From: Anaerolineae bacterium
GTDB taxonomy: Bacteria > Chloroflexota > Anaerolineae > Aggregatilineales > Phototrophicaceae
Length of the DNA: 50,513 bases
Direction: 5' to 3'
Assembly (NCBI GenBank): GCA_020849765.1
Contig: JADLAY010000048.1
Coordinates: forward strand, 1 to 50,513
This document shows positions 22,935 to 33,106 of the stretch, piece after piece; the first letter of the stretch is position 1, and each line of letters begins with the position of its first letter. The position numbers were made by a program, and so were the translations under genes. The notes beneath the pieces are model-generated. The model was given only the letters and a program-made list of their open reading frames with translations, was not told the DNA's origin and searched no databases.

Positions 22935-24814
22935 CGCACCGCCGGATCGCCCGCGCTGACGCCGTCGTAGATGTCCTGACGCACCCAGAGCACGTAGCGC
23001 GTGTTGGTCGTCGCCCGGTTGTTGGCGAAACGCTCCGTCCACCAGGCGGGAATTTCGCGCGGGATCAGCAGGTTGATGTCCCAGGTCTGGGCGATCATGA
23101 ACTCCTGGCCGACGTAAGCGCCGCCGAGATCCGGTTCGGGCGCGTCGACGGGCGGCGCGGGCATCAGGATGACCGGCTCGCCGCGCAGGCTGGCCGCATC
23201 CCCCGCCAACAGCGCATTCTTGAAATCACGCACCTGCCATGCGATCAACGGATCGCCGCCTGTGACGACGCCAAGCTGCATCTCGGTGTAGCCGCGCGTC
23301 GTGCGGTCGGCCAGGTCGAGCAGTGACGCACGCAGCAAATTCAGATTCTGCGAGACGGCACGCCGCTGCCACAGATCGACCGGATCGCCCGCTTCGCTGA
23401 GTGTCGTGCGCCAGCCCGCGCCCACGCTCGTCAGGCAGCCGAACGCGATCACGCCGATGAGGGCGCCGCGCAAAGGCACACCGTCGCTTTCCCAGAAGCT
23501 GCGCACCAGGAAGTATCCGACGACGATAAACGCCAGCGCGATGATGAGCACAATCGAGTTGATGGCATCGACCTGCGAATTGGTGAACTGCAGCATGCCG
23601 AAACGCGCCAGCGAACGAGCGACCGCCTCGAAAGCGATGCTCGCCATCGCCAGCAGTGCGAAGATGGCGACGACAACCATCCAGCGCGCCCAGCCCGGCG
23701 CCTCGTCGACCTCGAACGGCGCAAAGAGGGCCGGTGCCAGACCGGAGATGAGCAGGATGAGCGGCAGCGTCAGCCACAGGGCATGTTCCGCGCCCGCACC
23801 GTTGTAGATGAGCGTCGCCAGCAGGCTGAGCACGAGCCAGCCCATGGCGAAGCGATCGGCGAAATCGGCAAAGCGACGCATCCAGGCCCAGATCAGCGCG
23901 GCGAGGCCGAGCAGCCAGAACCACGGCTCGTAAAAGAGGCTGATGCCGAGCGGGAAGAAGGTCGGCGTATTGGCAGGGCGGGCGACGAAGCCATTGACGA
24001 AGCGCGCCAGCAGTTCGCCGGTCGCCGTCAGGCCCGCCGGGTAGAAGAAGAAGATCGTCGCCACGGCCAGCGTCACGAACAGGGCGACGCCGCCCGCCAG
24101 CAGCCACGGGAAACCCCGCAGACGTTCACTCAGCGGCGCCAGGTGATTGACCGGCTCGTCTTCGTCGTCGAGGATGTCCGGGGCGGGCGTGGTGACGAAA
24201 GCGATCAGCAGCGCGCCGACCAGCGCCAGGGCCATGATGACGCCGCCCGGCTCGGCCAGGAAGATCAGCCCGGCGAAGAAGACCAGCAGCAAAATCGCAT
24301 CGCGTTCGCGCCGGTCGACCCAGTAGCGCCAACCCGCCCACAGCGTGAGCGCTGCCAGCAGCGCCGACCAGACCGCCGGGCTGCTCCCGCGCGAGGACAC
24401 CAGCAGGACGGGCGAGCCGAGCAGCAGGGCGCTCAAGAGCAAGGAGCGCTCAACGCCGAGGGCACGGCGGAACAGGACGGGCGTCAGCACGAGCAAGACG
24501 CCCGCCAGCGCCGTGCCGACGCGCGCGGCGAACTCGTCATTGCCGAGCAGGTTGAAGGCGGTCGCCTGGGCCAGGAACAACGCCGGGCTGGGCGCGACCA
24601 GGGCCTCGCCGGGCGCGGTCGGGTGGACGAAGCGATAGGCCGCCAGCGCCGCGCGTGACTCCCCCTCGTTGAGCGGCGTCACGTCGAGCGAGGCGAAGTA
24701 GAGCACGAGCGCGAGGACGGCCAGCACGACGTAGGCGATTTGCTCGTAGCTGATGCTCCAGACGCGCGGGCTACTGTCGTCGCGGCGGGTGGGGAGTGCC
24801 TCTATGTTCTGCAT
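22931..24814 (-). CDS. Agl23-like / GT39-type GT-C membrane protein
   Basis: A 627-residue polytopic membrane protein with 11 to 13 helices followed by a soluble C-terminal domain (about 470-627). The first extracytoplasmic loop has LNEGESRAAL (48-57), the acidic loop motif expected in GT-C glycosyltransferases. Proteins of this kind (TIGR03663, 'flippase activity-associated Agl23') occur next to DUF2298 proteins in Chloroflexota and archaea, exactly as here; the stop of the DUF2298 gene is 20 bases upstream. AAAGGA precedes the ATG. The likely task is glycan transfer or lipid-linked glycan handling at the outer membrane face. The TIGR assignment rests on architecture plus context and is not verified. 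Confidence 0.75.
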   Translation of the reverse strand: MQNIEALPTRRDDSSPRVWSISYEQIAYVVLAVLALVLYFASLDVTPLNEGESRAALAAYRFVHPTAPGEALVAPSPALFLAQATAFNLLGNDEFAARVGTALAGVLLVLTPVLFRRALGVERSLLLSALLLGSPVLLVSSRGSSPAVWSALLAALTLWAGWRYWVDRRERDAILLLVFFAGLIFLAEPGGVIMALALVGALLIAFVTTPAPDILDDEDEPVNHLAPLSERLRGFPWLLAGGVALFVTLAVATIFFFYPAGLTATGELLARFVNGFVARPANTPTFFPLGISLFYEPWFWLLGLAALIWAWMRRFADFADRFAMGWLVLSLLATLIYNGAGAEHALWLTLPLILLISGLAPALFAPFEVDEAPGWARWMVVVAIFALLAMASIAFEAVARSLARFGMLQFTNSQVDAINSIVLIIALAFIVVGYFLVRSFWESDGVPLRGALIGVIAFGCLTSVGAGWRTTLSEAGDPVDLWQRRAVSQNLNLLRASLLDLADRTTRGYTEMQLGVVTGGDPLIAWQVRDFKNALLAGDAASLRGEPVILMPAPPVDAPEPDLGGAYVGQEFMIAQTWDINLLIPREIPAWWTERFANNRATTNTRYVLWVRQDIYDGVSAGDPAVR

Positions 24815-24834
24815 GGTCTCGCTGTCCTTTGCGC

Positions 24835-27390
24835 TTACTCGGCCAGGGCGGTGCCGCCGGTGGCGTAGAAACGGCTGTCGCCCGACTGGCAGACGACCGG
24901 CAGGCGGTCGAGGAACTTGTACTCCGCGCCCGCGCCGTACTTATTGCGTTCGGTGCTGCCGAAAAAGATGTAATTGATGCCGTAGCGATTGATGATGCCT
25001 TCGATCAAGTCCCAGTTTTCGACCTGATAGATTGTGTCGATGTCCTGCTGGCGCGAGCCAACGACGGCGTCGAATGTCGAGCCGCGCCACTGCCGTTCGT
25101 GCCCCGGCCAGTTGAAGAGCACCGGGATGCCCGTCAGCGCACCGACGCGCCCGACGTTGGGATCGTAAGTGCCCTCGACCGCCTCGACGACGATGGCATC
25201 GTCGCCGGTGACGAGCTGGTTCAGGCACATGATGGCGGCGTAGTCGTCGCCGCTGAAATCGCCGCGGACGAAGGTCGGGCCGCCGTCGAGCGTTAGCGGC
25301 GCCGGGTTGGCGGTGATGCCGCGCCCGCTCTCCTGGAACATGCGGTTGTAGATGGCGAGTGCAGGATAGACGAGGCCAAGGGCCAGCGCGAGGACGGCCA
25401 AAGCGCCCCCCACGGCGCGGACGACCGGCGCAACGTCGCGCGCGCGTTCGCTGCTGAGCAGGCTGTAAACGGCGTAAGCGCTCGCCAGCGCGAAGACGAT
25501 CCAGGCCTGATAGTAGAACTTGAAGACGGTGTTGATGCGCACGCCGAAGTTATCGCGCAGGTAGACCCATTCGGGCAGCAGCGTCAGGCTGACGCCGATG
25601 CCGATCAGCAGCAGCGTGAAGCCGGTCGAGGCGTCATAGGCAGGCGCGTCCGTCTCGCCGCGGCGGGCGAACAGGCGCGCGACGACGACGACGATCCCGG
25701 CCAGCAGGACGGCGGTCGTCAGGCCGTGGGTGATGCGCTTGACGATGATGTCCGGCACCTGCCCCAGCCAGGCGCGCGCCCCGCCATCGCCCTGATTGGC
25801 GCTGATGAGCAGGAAGACGGCCATCAAGGCGGCGAGGGCGAGGATGGCGACGACGATAGCCAGGGCCACCTGCCCGCCGAGACGCCAGTTCAGGCGCGCG
25901 CGCCCACGCCACGCCTCGATCGCCAGATAGGGCACCAGGATGAGCAGGAATGGCCCGAACATGATGAAATAGTGGCGGAACAGGGTCGGGTACATGGTGT
26001 TGGGCAGCACGCCCGATGCCTGTGAGCGGAAGCCGATCAGGAACGGCAGATAGAAGATGGCCGCCAGCACGAGCACAGCGACGCCGAAGCCCGCCATGCC
26101 GAGCCAATCGCCGACGTCGAGCGAGTGTGCGTCGCCGCGGCGCGCCAGCATACGACGGATGGCCTCCGCGCCGACCAGCGCCAGCAGATAGATCGGCCCG
26201 TCCCAGGTGTTGAGGAAGATGAGGCCGCCGATGGCGAGCGCGTAGAATAGGATCTCGCCGCGGTTGGGCGCGCGTCCACGGAAGAGGACGTTGAGCGTCA
26301 GGCCGATGGCGAGCAGCACGTAAGGCAGCGCCATCACGTGCGGGTGACTATCCGCCAGGATGAAGCTGAACTGCGGAAACTCGTCGATCGGTTGGACACC
26401 GGCGGAGGTGCCGTCAAGCTCGCGATCCTGAATCACGCGGCTGGCGCGGAACCACCACCAGTAGGCACGAAAACCGGGGTCGAGCATGTCCTGGCCCGGA
26501 TCGAGCGTGATCGGTTCGTCGTCGGAGATGCCCTGGCTGCGTGCGCCGGTGCGCTCCGGGTAGACGTCACGCTCCTGCGTATCCCAGAAGGCGAGATAGC
26601 CCTCGAAGGCCGTCCGCGATTGGTATGGCACTTCGATCAGCGGCGCCTGGAAGTTGCCGAGCAGGACGACGAAGACCGCGCCGAGCAAACCGGTCAGCAG
26701 GACGCCCGCACCCGCGGATCGCGTGCCGCCATCCGCGGCGCGCCCACGGACGAGATTGGCGACGACGCCAAAAGCGCTGAGGGCCGTCAGCGCGAAGAGC
26801 ATGGCGATGTGCAGGCTGTAGGCGACGGTGCTGGCGACGCCGCTCAGCTTGCCGAACATCGCCGCCATGAAGTAGCCGAAATAGTAGTAGCTGATGGCGT
26901 AGCCAGCCATCCACGCGTCGTTGGGCGGGAAGGTCTCGCTGCGCATGATCGCGCTCATGAACATCAAGTCCATCGGCTTTTCGGTCGTGTTGGTGTCCGG
27001 CAGGTGCGCGCGCACCAAGGCCCAGGCGACCAGCAGGCCGAGGAAGAGGAGTTCGCCGGTGATGATGACCGGGCGGTTGTCGCGCCACCACGCGCGCAGA
27101 TCGAACGGTTTGCGACGCGTGAAATGGGCGATGCCCGCGACGATCAGCACGATCAGCCAGGCGAGCACGACGCCGCCCGACGTATTGCGAACGAAGCCGA
27201 GACTGCCGAGCAGCCAGAAGATATAGCCGGTCAGGAGCACGCCCGCGGCGCGCGCCAGCGTGTAGCCACGATCCGGCAGGCCGCCGAGCAAGCGCCAGCA
27301 CAACGGCAGCGCCGCAACGCCCATCAGCGTCGCCAGCGCCCACCAGCTCAAGACGTAGCCGCCTTCACGCGCCAGCCAATCGAGAATCAA
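24835..27390 (-). CDS. DUF2298 (Chlor_Arch_YYY) polytopic membrane protein
   Basis: 851 residues, about 18 membrane helices. Signature segments: TTEKPMD (135-141), the triple-Tyr ISYYYFGYF at 167-174, ADSHPHVMALPY in a middle loop, RINTVFKFYYQAW, and a C-terminal soluble part that includes NWPGHERQWRG. These match the family TIGR03662 (Chlor_Arch_YYY), whose function is unknown but which travels with Agl23-like proteins. The start is a TTG with an excellent AGGAG six bases upstream (27398-27402). The same segments recur in the C-terminal half of the next upstream gene, so the two are paralogous. A role as sugar transferase or lipid-glycan transporter is inferred from context. Confidence 0.86.
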   Translation of the reverse strand: MILDWLAREGGYVLSWWALATLMGVAALPLCWRLLGGLPDRGYTLARAAGVLLTGYIFWLLGSLGFVRNTSGGVVLAWLIVLIVAGIAHFTRRKPFDLRAWWRDNRPVIITGELLFLGLLVAWALVRAHLPDTNTTEKPMDLMFMSAIMRSETFPPNDAWMAGYAISYYYFGYFMAAMFGKLSGVASTVAYSLHIAMLFALTALSAFGVVANLVRGRAADGGTRSAGAGVLLTGLLGAVFVVLLGNFQAPLIEVPYQSRTAFEGYLAFWDTQERDVYPERTGARSQGISDDEPITLDPGQDMLDPGFRAYWWWFRASRVIQDRELDGTSAGVQPIDEFPQFSFILADSHPHVMALPYVLLAIGLTLNVLFRGRAPNRGEILFYALAIGGLIFLNTWDGPIYLLALVGAEAIRRMLARRGDAHSLDVGDWLGMAGFGVAVLVLAAIFYLPFLIGFRSQASGVLPNTMYPTLFRHYFIMFGPFLLILVPYLAIEAWRGRARLNWRLGGQVALAIVVAILALAALMAVFLLISANQGDGGARAWLGQVPDIIVKRITHGLTTAVLLAGIVVVVARLFARRGETDAPAYDASTGFTLLLIGIGVSLTLLPEWVYLRDNFGVRINTVFKFYYQAWIVFALASAYAVYSLLSSERARDVAPVVRAVGGALAVLALALGLVYPALAIYNRMFQESGRGITANPAPLTLDGGPTFVRGDFSGDDYAAIMCLNQLVTGDDAIVVEAVEGTYDPNVGRVGALTGIPVLFNWPGHERQWRGSTFDAVVGSRQQDIDTIYQVENWDLIEGIINRYGINYIFFGSTERNKYGAGAEYKFLDRLPVVCQSGDSRFYATGGTALAE

Positions 27391-27407
27391 CGTCCGCTCC
27401 TTTTCAC

Positions 27408-27465
27408 CTCACCCCCCGGCCCCCTCTCCGCGTACAGAGAGGGGGAGAAAGCAGGACAGGGATGA
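27408..27465. repeat. CTCACCCCC-type hairpin repeat
   Basis: CCCTCTC/GAGAGGG stem flanked by CCTCACC and GATGAGG. It sits between the two DUF2298 genes. Nearly the same left half (TTCACCTCACCCCC) occurs at 41862. Confidence 0.55.
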
Positions 27466-27481
27466 GGTCTGCAAATAGATA

Positions 27482-30400
27482 CTATTCCGTTCCGCCGTCG
27501 CTCATCGCCACCTGCAACTGGTTGGCGTGGGCGACGTGATAGATCACGGCGTCACCTTCGCTGTAGACTCGTTCGAGCAGCCCCATGTGGGCCATCAGTT
27601 CGAACTTCGCCAGGCTCTCTTCCGGGTAATAGACGCGCTCCAGCGTGCCGATGATGATGTACTCGACGTGGTAGAAATCCATGATGCGGCGCGCCTCGGC
27701 GATGTCGTCCGTGCTGTAGAAGGCGTTGACGTTGCCGACGCGTTGCTCGACGAAGCCGGGCATGTTGTAGAGGCCGCGCTGCTGCTTCTGATGCCAGTCC
27801 CAGCCGATGACCGCCGGGAGGCCGGTGTTGATCGAGATGCGCCCGCCCCACTTGTAGAGGATGCCGTCGTTGCTGATCGCTTCCATGATGACCGGCAGGC
27901 CCTGGACGTTCTCATTGAGCCAGTGGATGATGCCGAGATCCGGCTTGAGTTCGATCAGCTCGCCATTCTCGGAGTGGAAGGCGTAGTCGATGTAGGCCTG
28001 GCCGTCGAGCGTCAGCGGCACGGCCTGCGAGAAACGGTCGTTAGCGCGCCCCTGCGTCGCCATGATCGGGTAGAGCGCGGCGATCACGAACAGGAGCACC
28101 GCGCCGAGCGTCCAGACGGTCCGCAGCGTGCCGTTCCAGCGCGGCAGGCTGGCCCACAACCAGGCGAAGGCCGCCCCGCCGACCACGCTCAAAATCAGCC
28201 AGGCTTGAATGTAGAACTTGAAGACCGTGTTCTGGCGGCCAATATCGCCGGTGATGACGACGAACTCGACGCCGAGCGTCAGCGAGAGGGCCAGCCCGGC
28301 CAGCGCCAGCCAGTACTGCATCGCGCGCGATTGACCCTGGCGGAAGAACAGGATGCCGATCCAGATGATCAACGGCGTGGCGATCAAGGCAACCTGATAG
28401 CCGGACAGCGCGGCGATGACGACGCCGAACAAAGCCGCCACCAGCAGCAGCACGCCGCCGACCACGAGCGGGAAGGTATCGCGCAGGGCACTGACGCGCA
28501 CCTCGCGGAACCAGCGCCCGGTATCCCAGATCAGCAGCCCGACGATCAGGAACAGGAAGGCGCCGTAGATGGTCAGGTAGGCCCAGAGCGGCGAACGCGC
28601 GCCCTGCCAGACCTGAATGCTGGTGTAGGCGCTGGCGAACCAGGTCGTATACGGCAGCACGGCGACCGTGCTCAGCAGCAGGAAACCGCCGACAGCGCCC
28701 AACAGCGCCAGCAGCGACCAGCGGCTGATGCGCATCCAGCGCAGCCACCAGGCAAAGGCCAGGCCGACCACGCCGAGGATCGTGTACGTGATCCAGTCCC
28801 AACTGTTGGTCGCCAGCATCATGCCGACGGTGATGCCGCCGATGGCGAGCGCCAGGAAGCGCTGGCGCAGCGAACGGACGCCGCCGCGCGCGGACAGGAT
28901 CTCGTTGAGCAGGAAGGCCATGGCCAGGAACTGCAGCGGCATGTCGATCATGTGCGCGTGCAGATCGCCATAGAGGAAGGTGAAGTAGGGCATCTCGGCG
29001 ATGGCCGAGTCCTGCACGCCGGGGATCTCGCCCAGGATGCGCGTCGGCGCCCAGTACCAGCGATGCGGCGCCAGCGGCAGCGGATCGCCATTGATCAGGC
29101 GTCCGAGGCCGTTGCCGATGCTGGTCAGTGTGCGGCTAAAGTTGCCGAGTTCATAGCGCAGCGAGTCGCCGGGGCTGGGGTTCGCCGCCCGCGCCTGGAG
29201 CGCCGCGAAGTCGATGTCCTCGCCCGGTGTCGTGTTAGCGGTCGCCTCGTCGATCAGGAACTGCTCCAGCCCCTGCGGCGCCTGATAGCCGCCGAGCGTC
29301 GCCAGCCCGCTGAAGAACGTGCGCGGCGTATCCAGGTTGCCGAGCACGACCGCCAGCATGAGCGCGGCGATCCCGGCCAGGAACGGATTGGCCCAGCGGC
29401 GCGACGGACGCACCATCTGGCTGTTGGCTTCGTCGTTCCGCGCATCACCTTCGGCGGGCTTGCGCCGCGGCCAGATGCGCCAGCTATCGACCAGGCTGTA
29501 GGTGACGGAGAAAGCGCCGATGCCAGTCACGGCAAACAGCGTCGGGATAGCGAGGTTGTAGGCGACCGAGGGCACGACGCCGAGCAGCAGCGTCGGCGCG
29601 CCGACGATCACGTAGCCGAAGTAGTAGTAATTGATGTAGCCGCCCGCATACCACGGATCATAGGGCGGGAAGATCGAACTGCGCAGGATGGCGTTGAAAT
29701 AGGCGAAATCCATCGGCTTTTCGCCGCCGAAGTTCATGTGCCACAGATCGGGATTGGTCAGGCGCACGCCGAGGAAGAGCAGGAAACAGACGAGCGTGAG
29801 CGCCTCGATGCGCAGCAGCAGCCCCCAGCGACGGCGCAGATAGCCGGCGAACTCCGCGCGACGGCCCCAGACGACGATCAGCGAGAGGGCGGCCAACCCG
29901 ATGAGCGCGACCAGCACACCGCCGCCATTCCAGATCGGCTGATGCAGGCTGGCGACGTACCATGTCGCCCAGGCAGTCAGCAGCAAGCCCGCGGCCTTGG
30001 CCACGCCGTAGCCTCGATCCGCCAGCGCCGGGAAGACGGCGAACAGCAGCGGGAAGACGGCCCAACCGAAGACGATCACGGCCAGCCACCAGACGATCAC
30101 GGTCAGGACGGGCTGCGTGTTGATCAGGCTGTCGACGTTGAAGCGCTCCGACCAGGTGCCGCCCGCATTCTGCTCGGCGCGCGCCTCGGACGTCAACTGG
30201 AGATAGGTCGGCGCGCGTGAGGCTTGCAGCGAGGTGATCGTGTCCTGGTCGAACAGCGTCGGGTCGCAGTAGAGCGCGCTCGGATTCTCCGGGCAGCGGC
30301 ACTCCGGCGAGTTCGGATCGCTGCAGATGTTGTAGGGCAGCGACCCGGCATTGGCCTGCACCAGCGGCTCGCTCTCCAGGATGCTGCGGGCGACGGTGGC

Positions 30401-32839
30401 GTCGTAGCGCGGCGCGCGCTGCATGACAATGACCGCCGGGTGATCGTAGACGTGGAAAGCTTCTTCCGCCTCCCATTCATTGAGCCAGGCGGGCGCATTG
30501 AAGAACGGTAGGTAGTTATCCGGGACTTCGAGCGGGCCGAGTTTGAAGGCGCGGTTGAAGACGGCGGCCACGTCGTAGCCAAGATCGCCATCGAACAGCG
30601 CCTGATAGTAGCGAGTCGTCATCGGCCAGCGGATCGGGTTGCGCGTCATCGAGTCGTAGAAGCGGTTGCTGCTGATGATGACGTAATCGGCGTCGCCAAG
30701 CAGATCGAGCATGCGCTCGCGGTTGAGGTCGCTGTCGTTGTTGACCAACTGCAGCTTGTAGCCGCCGCCGACCAGCGCCCAGTAGGCATCGCGCCCGTTG
30801 CAATCCGCCGCGTTGTAACGCCCTGGCGGCGGGTTATCCGCCAGCGTCAGGCCGTCGCTCGGCGTGCAGGTCTTGACCGGCAGCGCGTCATCCCAATCAC
30901 CCTCCCAGGTGACGATCGAGCCGCCGCTGAGGATCTGCTGGCCCTGTTCGAGCACGACCTCGAAGCGGTAGCGATCGCCCTTGACGGCCGTGAACGGATC
31001 GTCGAGCTGGATGTCGTAGGCGCTGCCGAGCGGATGATCCGCGCGGGTGAGATCGGCGGTCAGCGAGGCTGTAGCGATCTGAGTCGGCACGTCGCCGTCG
31101 AAGTGGTAGATGTTGAAGCGCAGGACTTCCGGCGCACTGTCGTCGCTCAGGTCGCCCAGATGCGGCGCCTGGATGTGCGAGACACTGCCCCCGGCCAGCG
31201 CGGTGAAGTCATAGGTGACGGGCACGCCGTTGTAGAGCTGCGTCGCCTGCCCGACCAGATCGTAAAGATCGCCCGGCGTGAAGCTGTTCGGCAGGGCGAT
31301 GTTGAGCAGCGGCGTCTCCGGCGGCGCGTCGTCAATGCGCATGGCGAAATCGCCCGGCACCTGCTCCCAGAACCAGTAGCTGGCGGCGACGCGGTTGCTC
31401 AGGTTGCGATAAATGCCGCTGAACATGGTCGACCACAGCAGCGAGAAGCCGAGCACGCCGACGATGGCCGCCCAACCGAGCGTCCGCCGCGTCCGCCCTG
31501 GCGAGCCGATTAGCGCGCGCGGGAGATTGGGCAGCGGCCCGCGCACGAGCGCCGCCAGCCCCCAGGCCGCCATCACAGCCAGTACCGGGTAGAGCGGCAG
31601 GTAGTAGCGCATGGTCATGACCCACTGGCCGCCCATGTAGCCGAAGTAGGCGACGATCCAGGCGAGCGGCACGGCGTTGACGAGCGCGCCGGGCTTGCCG
31701 CGGATCAGGCGCCAGAGGCCGACGATGGTCGAGAGCACCGCCGTAAGACCGAGGGCGAGGCCCATGCCGTAAGCGACCATGTTCCAGAGCGGGAACAGGT
31801 AGCGTGGCCGGGCGATCCACTGCCAGTTGGGCGGCGCATCCCAATCCCCGCTGACGAAGTAACGCGCTTTGCCGACCTCGTCCAGCCACTGGCTGTTGGG
31901 GACGATGCCGAAGATGCTCGGCCCGTTAAAGGCGTAGGGATTGAACAGGCGGAAGGCGATCAGCGTCGCCACGCCGGCCAGGATGATGCCGACAGCGCCC
32001 TGCGTCCAGCCGACCTCGCGCTCGTAACCGGCGAAGCCACGGCCAAAGCTGGGCAGCACGCGGATGGCGGTCGCGACGAAGATCAGGCCGACGAGCGGCA
32101 GCAGATTGATGCGGCTGGCGAGCGCACAGCCGAAGGCCAGGCCGAAGAAGACGTAATCGCGCAGTTTGCCGTCGCGCTGGACGCAGATGGCAAACAGGAT
32201 CGTCAAGGCGGTGAACAGGTTCGCCATCGGGTCGGAGGTACCGAAGTGCGCCTGTTGGATCGAGAAGACGGTCAGCGTGTAGAGCGCCGCTGCCAGCAGG
32301 CCGACCCATTTGCCGTGCAGCCGCAGCCCCATGCTGAAGACGACCACGATCACGAGCATCTCACAGATGCCGGAGACGATGCGCGCCATCTGGTGAATGG
32401 GATAGAACGTCAGCCAGCTTTGATCGCCCGTCAGCGACGCGGTCAGCTGGGCGACGGCGCGCGTCGAGAAGGTCGGCAGCGTGCCGTAGACGAACGTGCC
32501 GAAGCCGACGTTCATCGGGTTCCAGGGCGAGCAGGCGGCGTCAAAATAGCCGCCAATGCCGTTGCTCGCCGGGTAGCGCTGCTGGCAGAGTTCGCGCTGA
32601 GCCGCCAGCTCCGCCGTCAGCCCTGCCGGATCGGTATACGAAAGCGTGGTCGGGCCGCCGATGCCCGCCGCGACTTGCATCAAAAAGCGCTCGTCGGGAT
32701 GGAGCGAGGCGAAATCGTCCCAATTCAGCCCGACGAAACGGAAATAACCGCCGATCAGCATGAGCGCCAGCAGGGCAACGGCGACGATCAGGTTGCCCGT
32801 GCGGCGCGGCTCGGCGGCGCTTGGTTGCGACTCCTGCAT
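27482..32839 (-). CDS. Giant GT-C glycosyltransferase / DUF2298 fusion membrane protein
   Basis: 1,785 residues. The N-terminal half (1 to about 900) is a GT39/PMT-like GT-C protein: LNWDDFASLHPDERF (39-52) gives the Asp-Asp and HPDE loop motifs, then about ten helices, then a large extracytoplasmic part (about 500-880). The C-terminal half (about 900-1785) is a complete DUF2298 unit with GGEKPMD, INYYYFGY, GDLHAHMIDMP and RQNTVFKFYIQAW, each matching a segment of the adjacent 851-residue protein. The start at 32839 is preferred because TGAGGA precedes it; an earlier in-frame start at 32956 adds an Arg-rich, non-membrane stretch. It heads the three-gene run. The fusion directly links a predicted glycosyltransferase with DUF2298, which supports a glycan role for DUF2298. 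Confidence 0.86.
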   Translation of the reverse strand: MQESQPSAAEPRRTGNLIVAVALLALMLIGGYFRFVGLNWDDFASLHPDERFLMQVAAGIGGPTTLSYTDPAGLTAELAAQRELCQQRYPASNGIGGYFDAACSPWNPMNVGFGTFVYGTLPTFSTRAVAQLTASLTGDQSWLTFYPIHQMARIVSGICEMLVIVVVFSMGLRLHGKWVGLLAAALYTLTVFSIQQAHFGTSDPMANLFTALTILFAICVQRDGKLRDYVFFGLAFGCALASRINLLPLVGLIFVATAIRVLPSFGRGFAGYEREVGWTQGAVGIILAGVATLIAFRLFNPYAFNGPSIFGIVPNSQWLDEVGKARYFVSGDWDAPPNWQWIARPRYLFPLWNMVAYGMGLALGLTAVLSTIVGLWRLIRGKPGALVNAVPLAWIVAYFGYMGGQWVMTMRYYLPLYPVLAVMAAWGLAALVRGPLPNLPRALIGSPGRTRRTLGWAAIVGVLGFSLLWSTMFSGIYRNLSNRVAASYWFWEQVPGDFAMRIDDAPPETPLLNIALPNSFTPGDLYDLVGQATQLYNGVPVTYDFTALAGGSVSHIQAPHLGDLSDDSAPEVLRFNIYHFDGDVPTQIATASLTADLTRADHPLGSAYDIQLDDPFTAVKGDRYRFEVVLEQGQQILSGGSIVTWEGDWDDALPVKTCTPSDGLTLADNPPPGRYNAADCNGRDAYWALVGGGYKLQLVNNDSDLNRERMLDLLGDADYVIISSNRFYDSMTRNPIRWPMTTRYYQALFDGDLGYDVAAVFNRAFKLGPLEVPDNYLPFFNAPAWLNEWEAEEAFHVYDHPAVIVMQRAPRYDATVARSILESEPLVQANAGSLPYNICSDPNSPECRCPENPSALYCDPTLFDQDTITSLQASRAPTYLQLTSEARAEQNAGGTWSERFNVDSLINTQPVLTVIVWWLAVIVFGWAVFPLLFAVFPALADRGYGVAKAAGLLLTAWATWYVASLHQPIWNGGGVLVALIGLAALSLIVVWGRRAEFAGYLRRRWGLLLRIEALTLVCFLLFLGVRLTNPDLWHMNFGGEKPMDFAYFNAILRSSIFPPYDPWYAGGYINYYYFGYVIVGAPTLLLGVVPSVAYNLAIPTLFAVTGIGAFSVTYSLVDSWRIWPRRKPAEGDARNDEANSQMVRPSRRWANPFLAGIAALMLAVVLGNLDTPRTFFSGLATLGGYQAPQGLEQFLIDEATANTTPGEDIDFAALQARAANPSPGDSLRYELGNFSRTLTSIGNGLGRLINGDPLPLAPHRWYWAPTRILGEIPGVQDSAIAEMPYFTFLYGDLHAHMIDMPLQFLAMAFLLNEILSARGGVRSLRQRFLALAIGGITVGMMLATNSWDWITYTILGVVGLAFAWWLRWMRISRWSLLALLGAVGGFLLLSTVAVLPYTTWFASAYTSIQVWQGARSPLWAYLTIYGAFLFLIVGLLIWDTGRWFREVRVSALRDTFPLVVGGVLLLVAALFGVVIAALSGYQVALIATPLIIWIGILFFRQGQSRAMQYWLALAGLALSLTLGVEFVVITGDIGRQNTVFKFYIQAWLILSVVGGAAFAWLWASLPRWNGTLRTVWTLGAVLLFVIAALYPIMATQGRANDRFSQAVPLTLDGQAYIDYAFHSENGELIELKPDLGIIHWLNENVQGLPVIMEAISNDGILYKWGGRISINTGLPAVIGWDWHQKQQRGLYNMPGFVEQRVGNVNAFYSTDDIAEARRIMDFYHVEYIIIGTLERVYYPEESLAKFELMAHMGLLERVYSEGDAVIYHVAHANQLQVAMSDGGTE

Positions 32840-32953
32840 GAAGTCCTCAGTCGTAGACGACGTCTTCAATGGCTCTTGTACAATGTTGAGGCGTGTTTTC
32901 CTCAACAGTTGAATTGAACCACGAATAGCCGGTCTGCATAAAGGGGCAAATGG

Positions 32954-33012
32954 CATTTAGCGATTAGCGGTTAGCTGTTAGCTGTTGGCTTTTAGCTTTT
33001 AGCTTTTGTCAG
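32954..33012. repeat. Heptad array, TTAGCTK family
   Basis: Seven units in exact 7-base steps: AGCGATT, AGCGGTT, AGCTGTT, AGCTGTT, GGCTTTT, AGCTTTT, AGCTTTT, then GTCAG, the same right end as the array at 13.5 kb. Confidence 0.8.
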
Positions 33013-33037
33013 AAAGACTATCGGTCGTGAAGTGGAA

Positions 33038-33094
33038 AAGCTAATTTGCTAATGTGCTAATCCGCTAATTTGCTCTTGTGCTCATTTGCTATCA
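33038..33094. repeat. Octad array, GCTAATNN
   Basis: Seven units with an 8-base step (GCTAATTT, GCTAATGT, GCTAATCC, GCTAATTT, GCTCTTGT, GCTCATTT, GCTATCAG). It ends directly at the AGGAGG ribosome site of the following gene. Confidence 0.75.
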
Positions 33095-33106
33095 GGAGGA
33101 GTGTTC

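Noticed and set aside
23783..24658. Plus-strand ORF of 291 codons opposite the Agl23-like gene
   Set aside because: Glu/Arg/Gln-rich shadow; the opposite strand has membrane helices and family motifs.
27527..30220. Plus-strand ORF of 897 codons opposite the giant fusion gene
   Set aside because: Very long but with shadow composition and no ribosome site or domain; the minus strand has clear GT-C and DUF2298 motifs.
32840..32956. Upstream extension of the giant gene
   Set aside because: Adds Arg-rich residues with no helix; a TGAGGA ribosome site supports the start at 32839.
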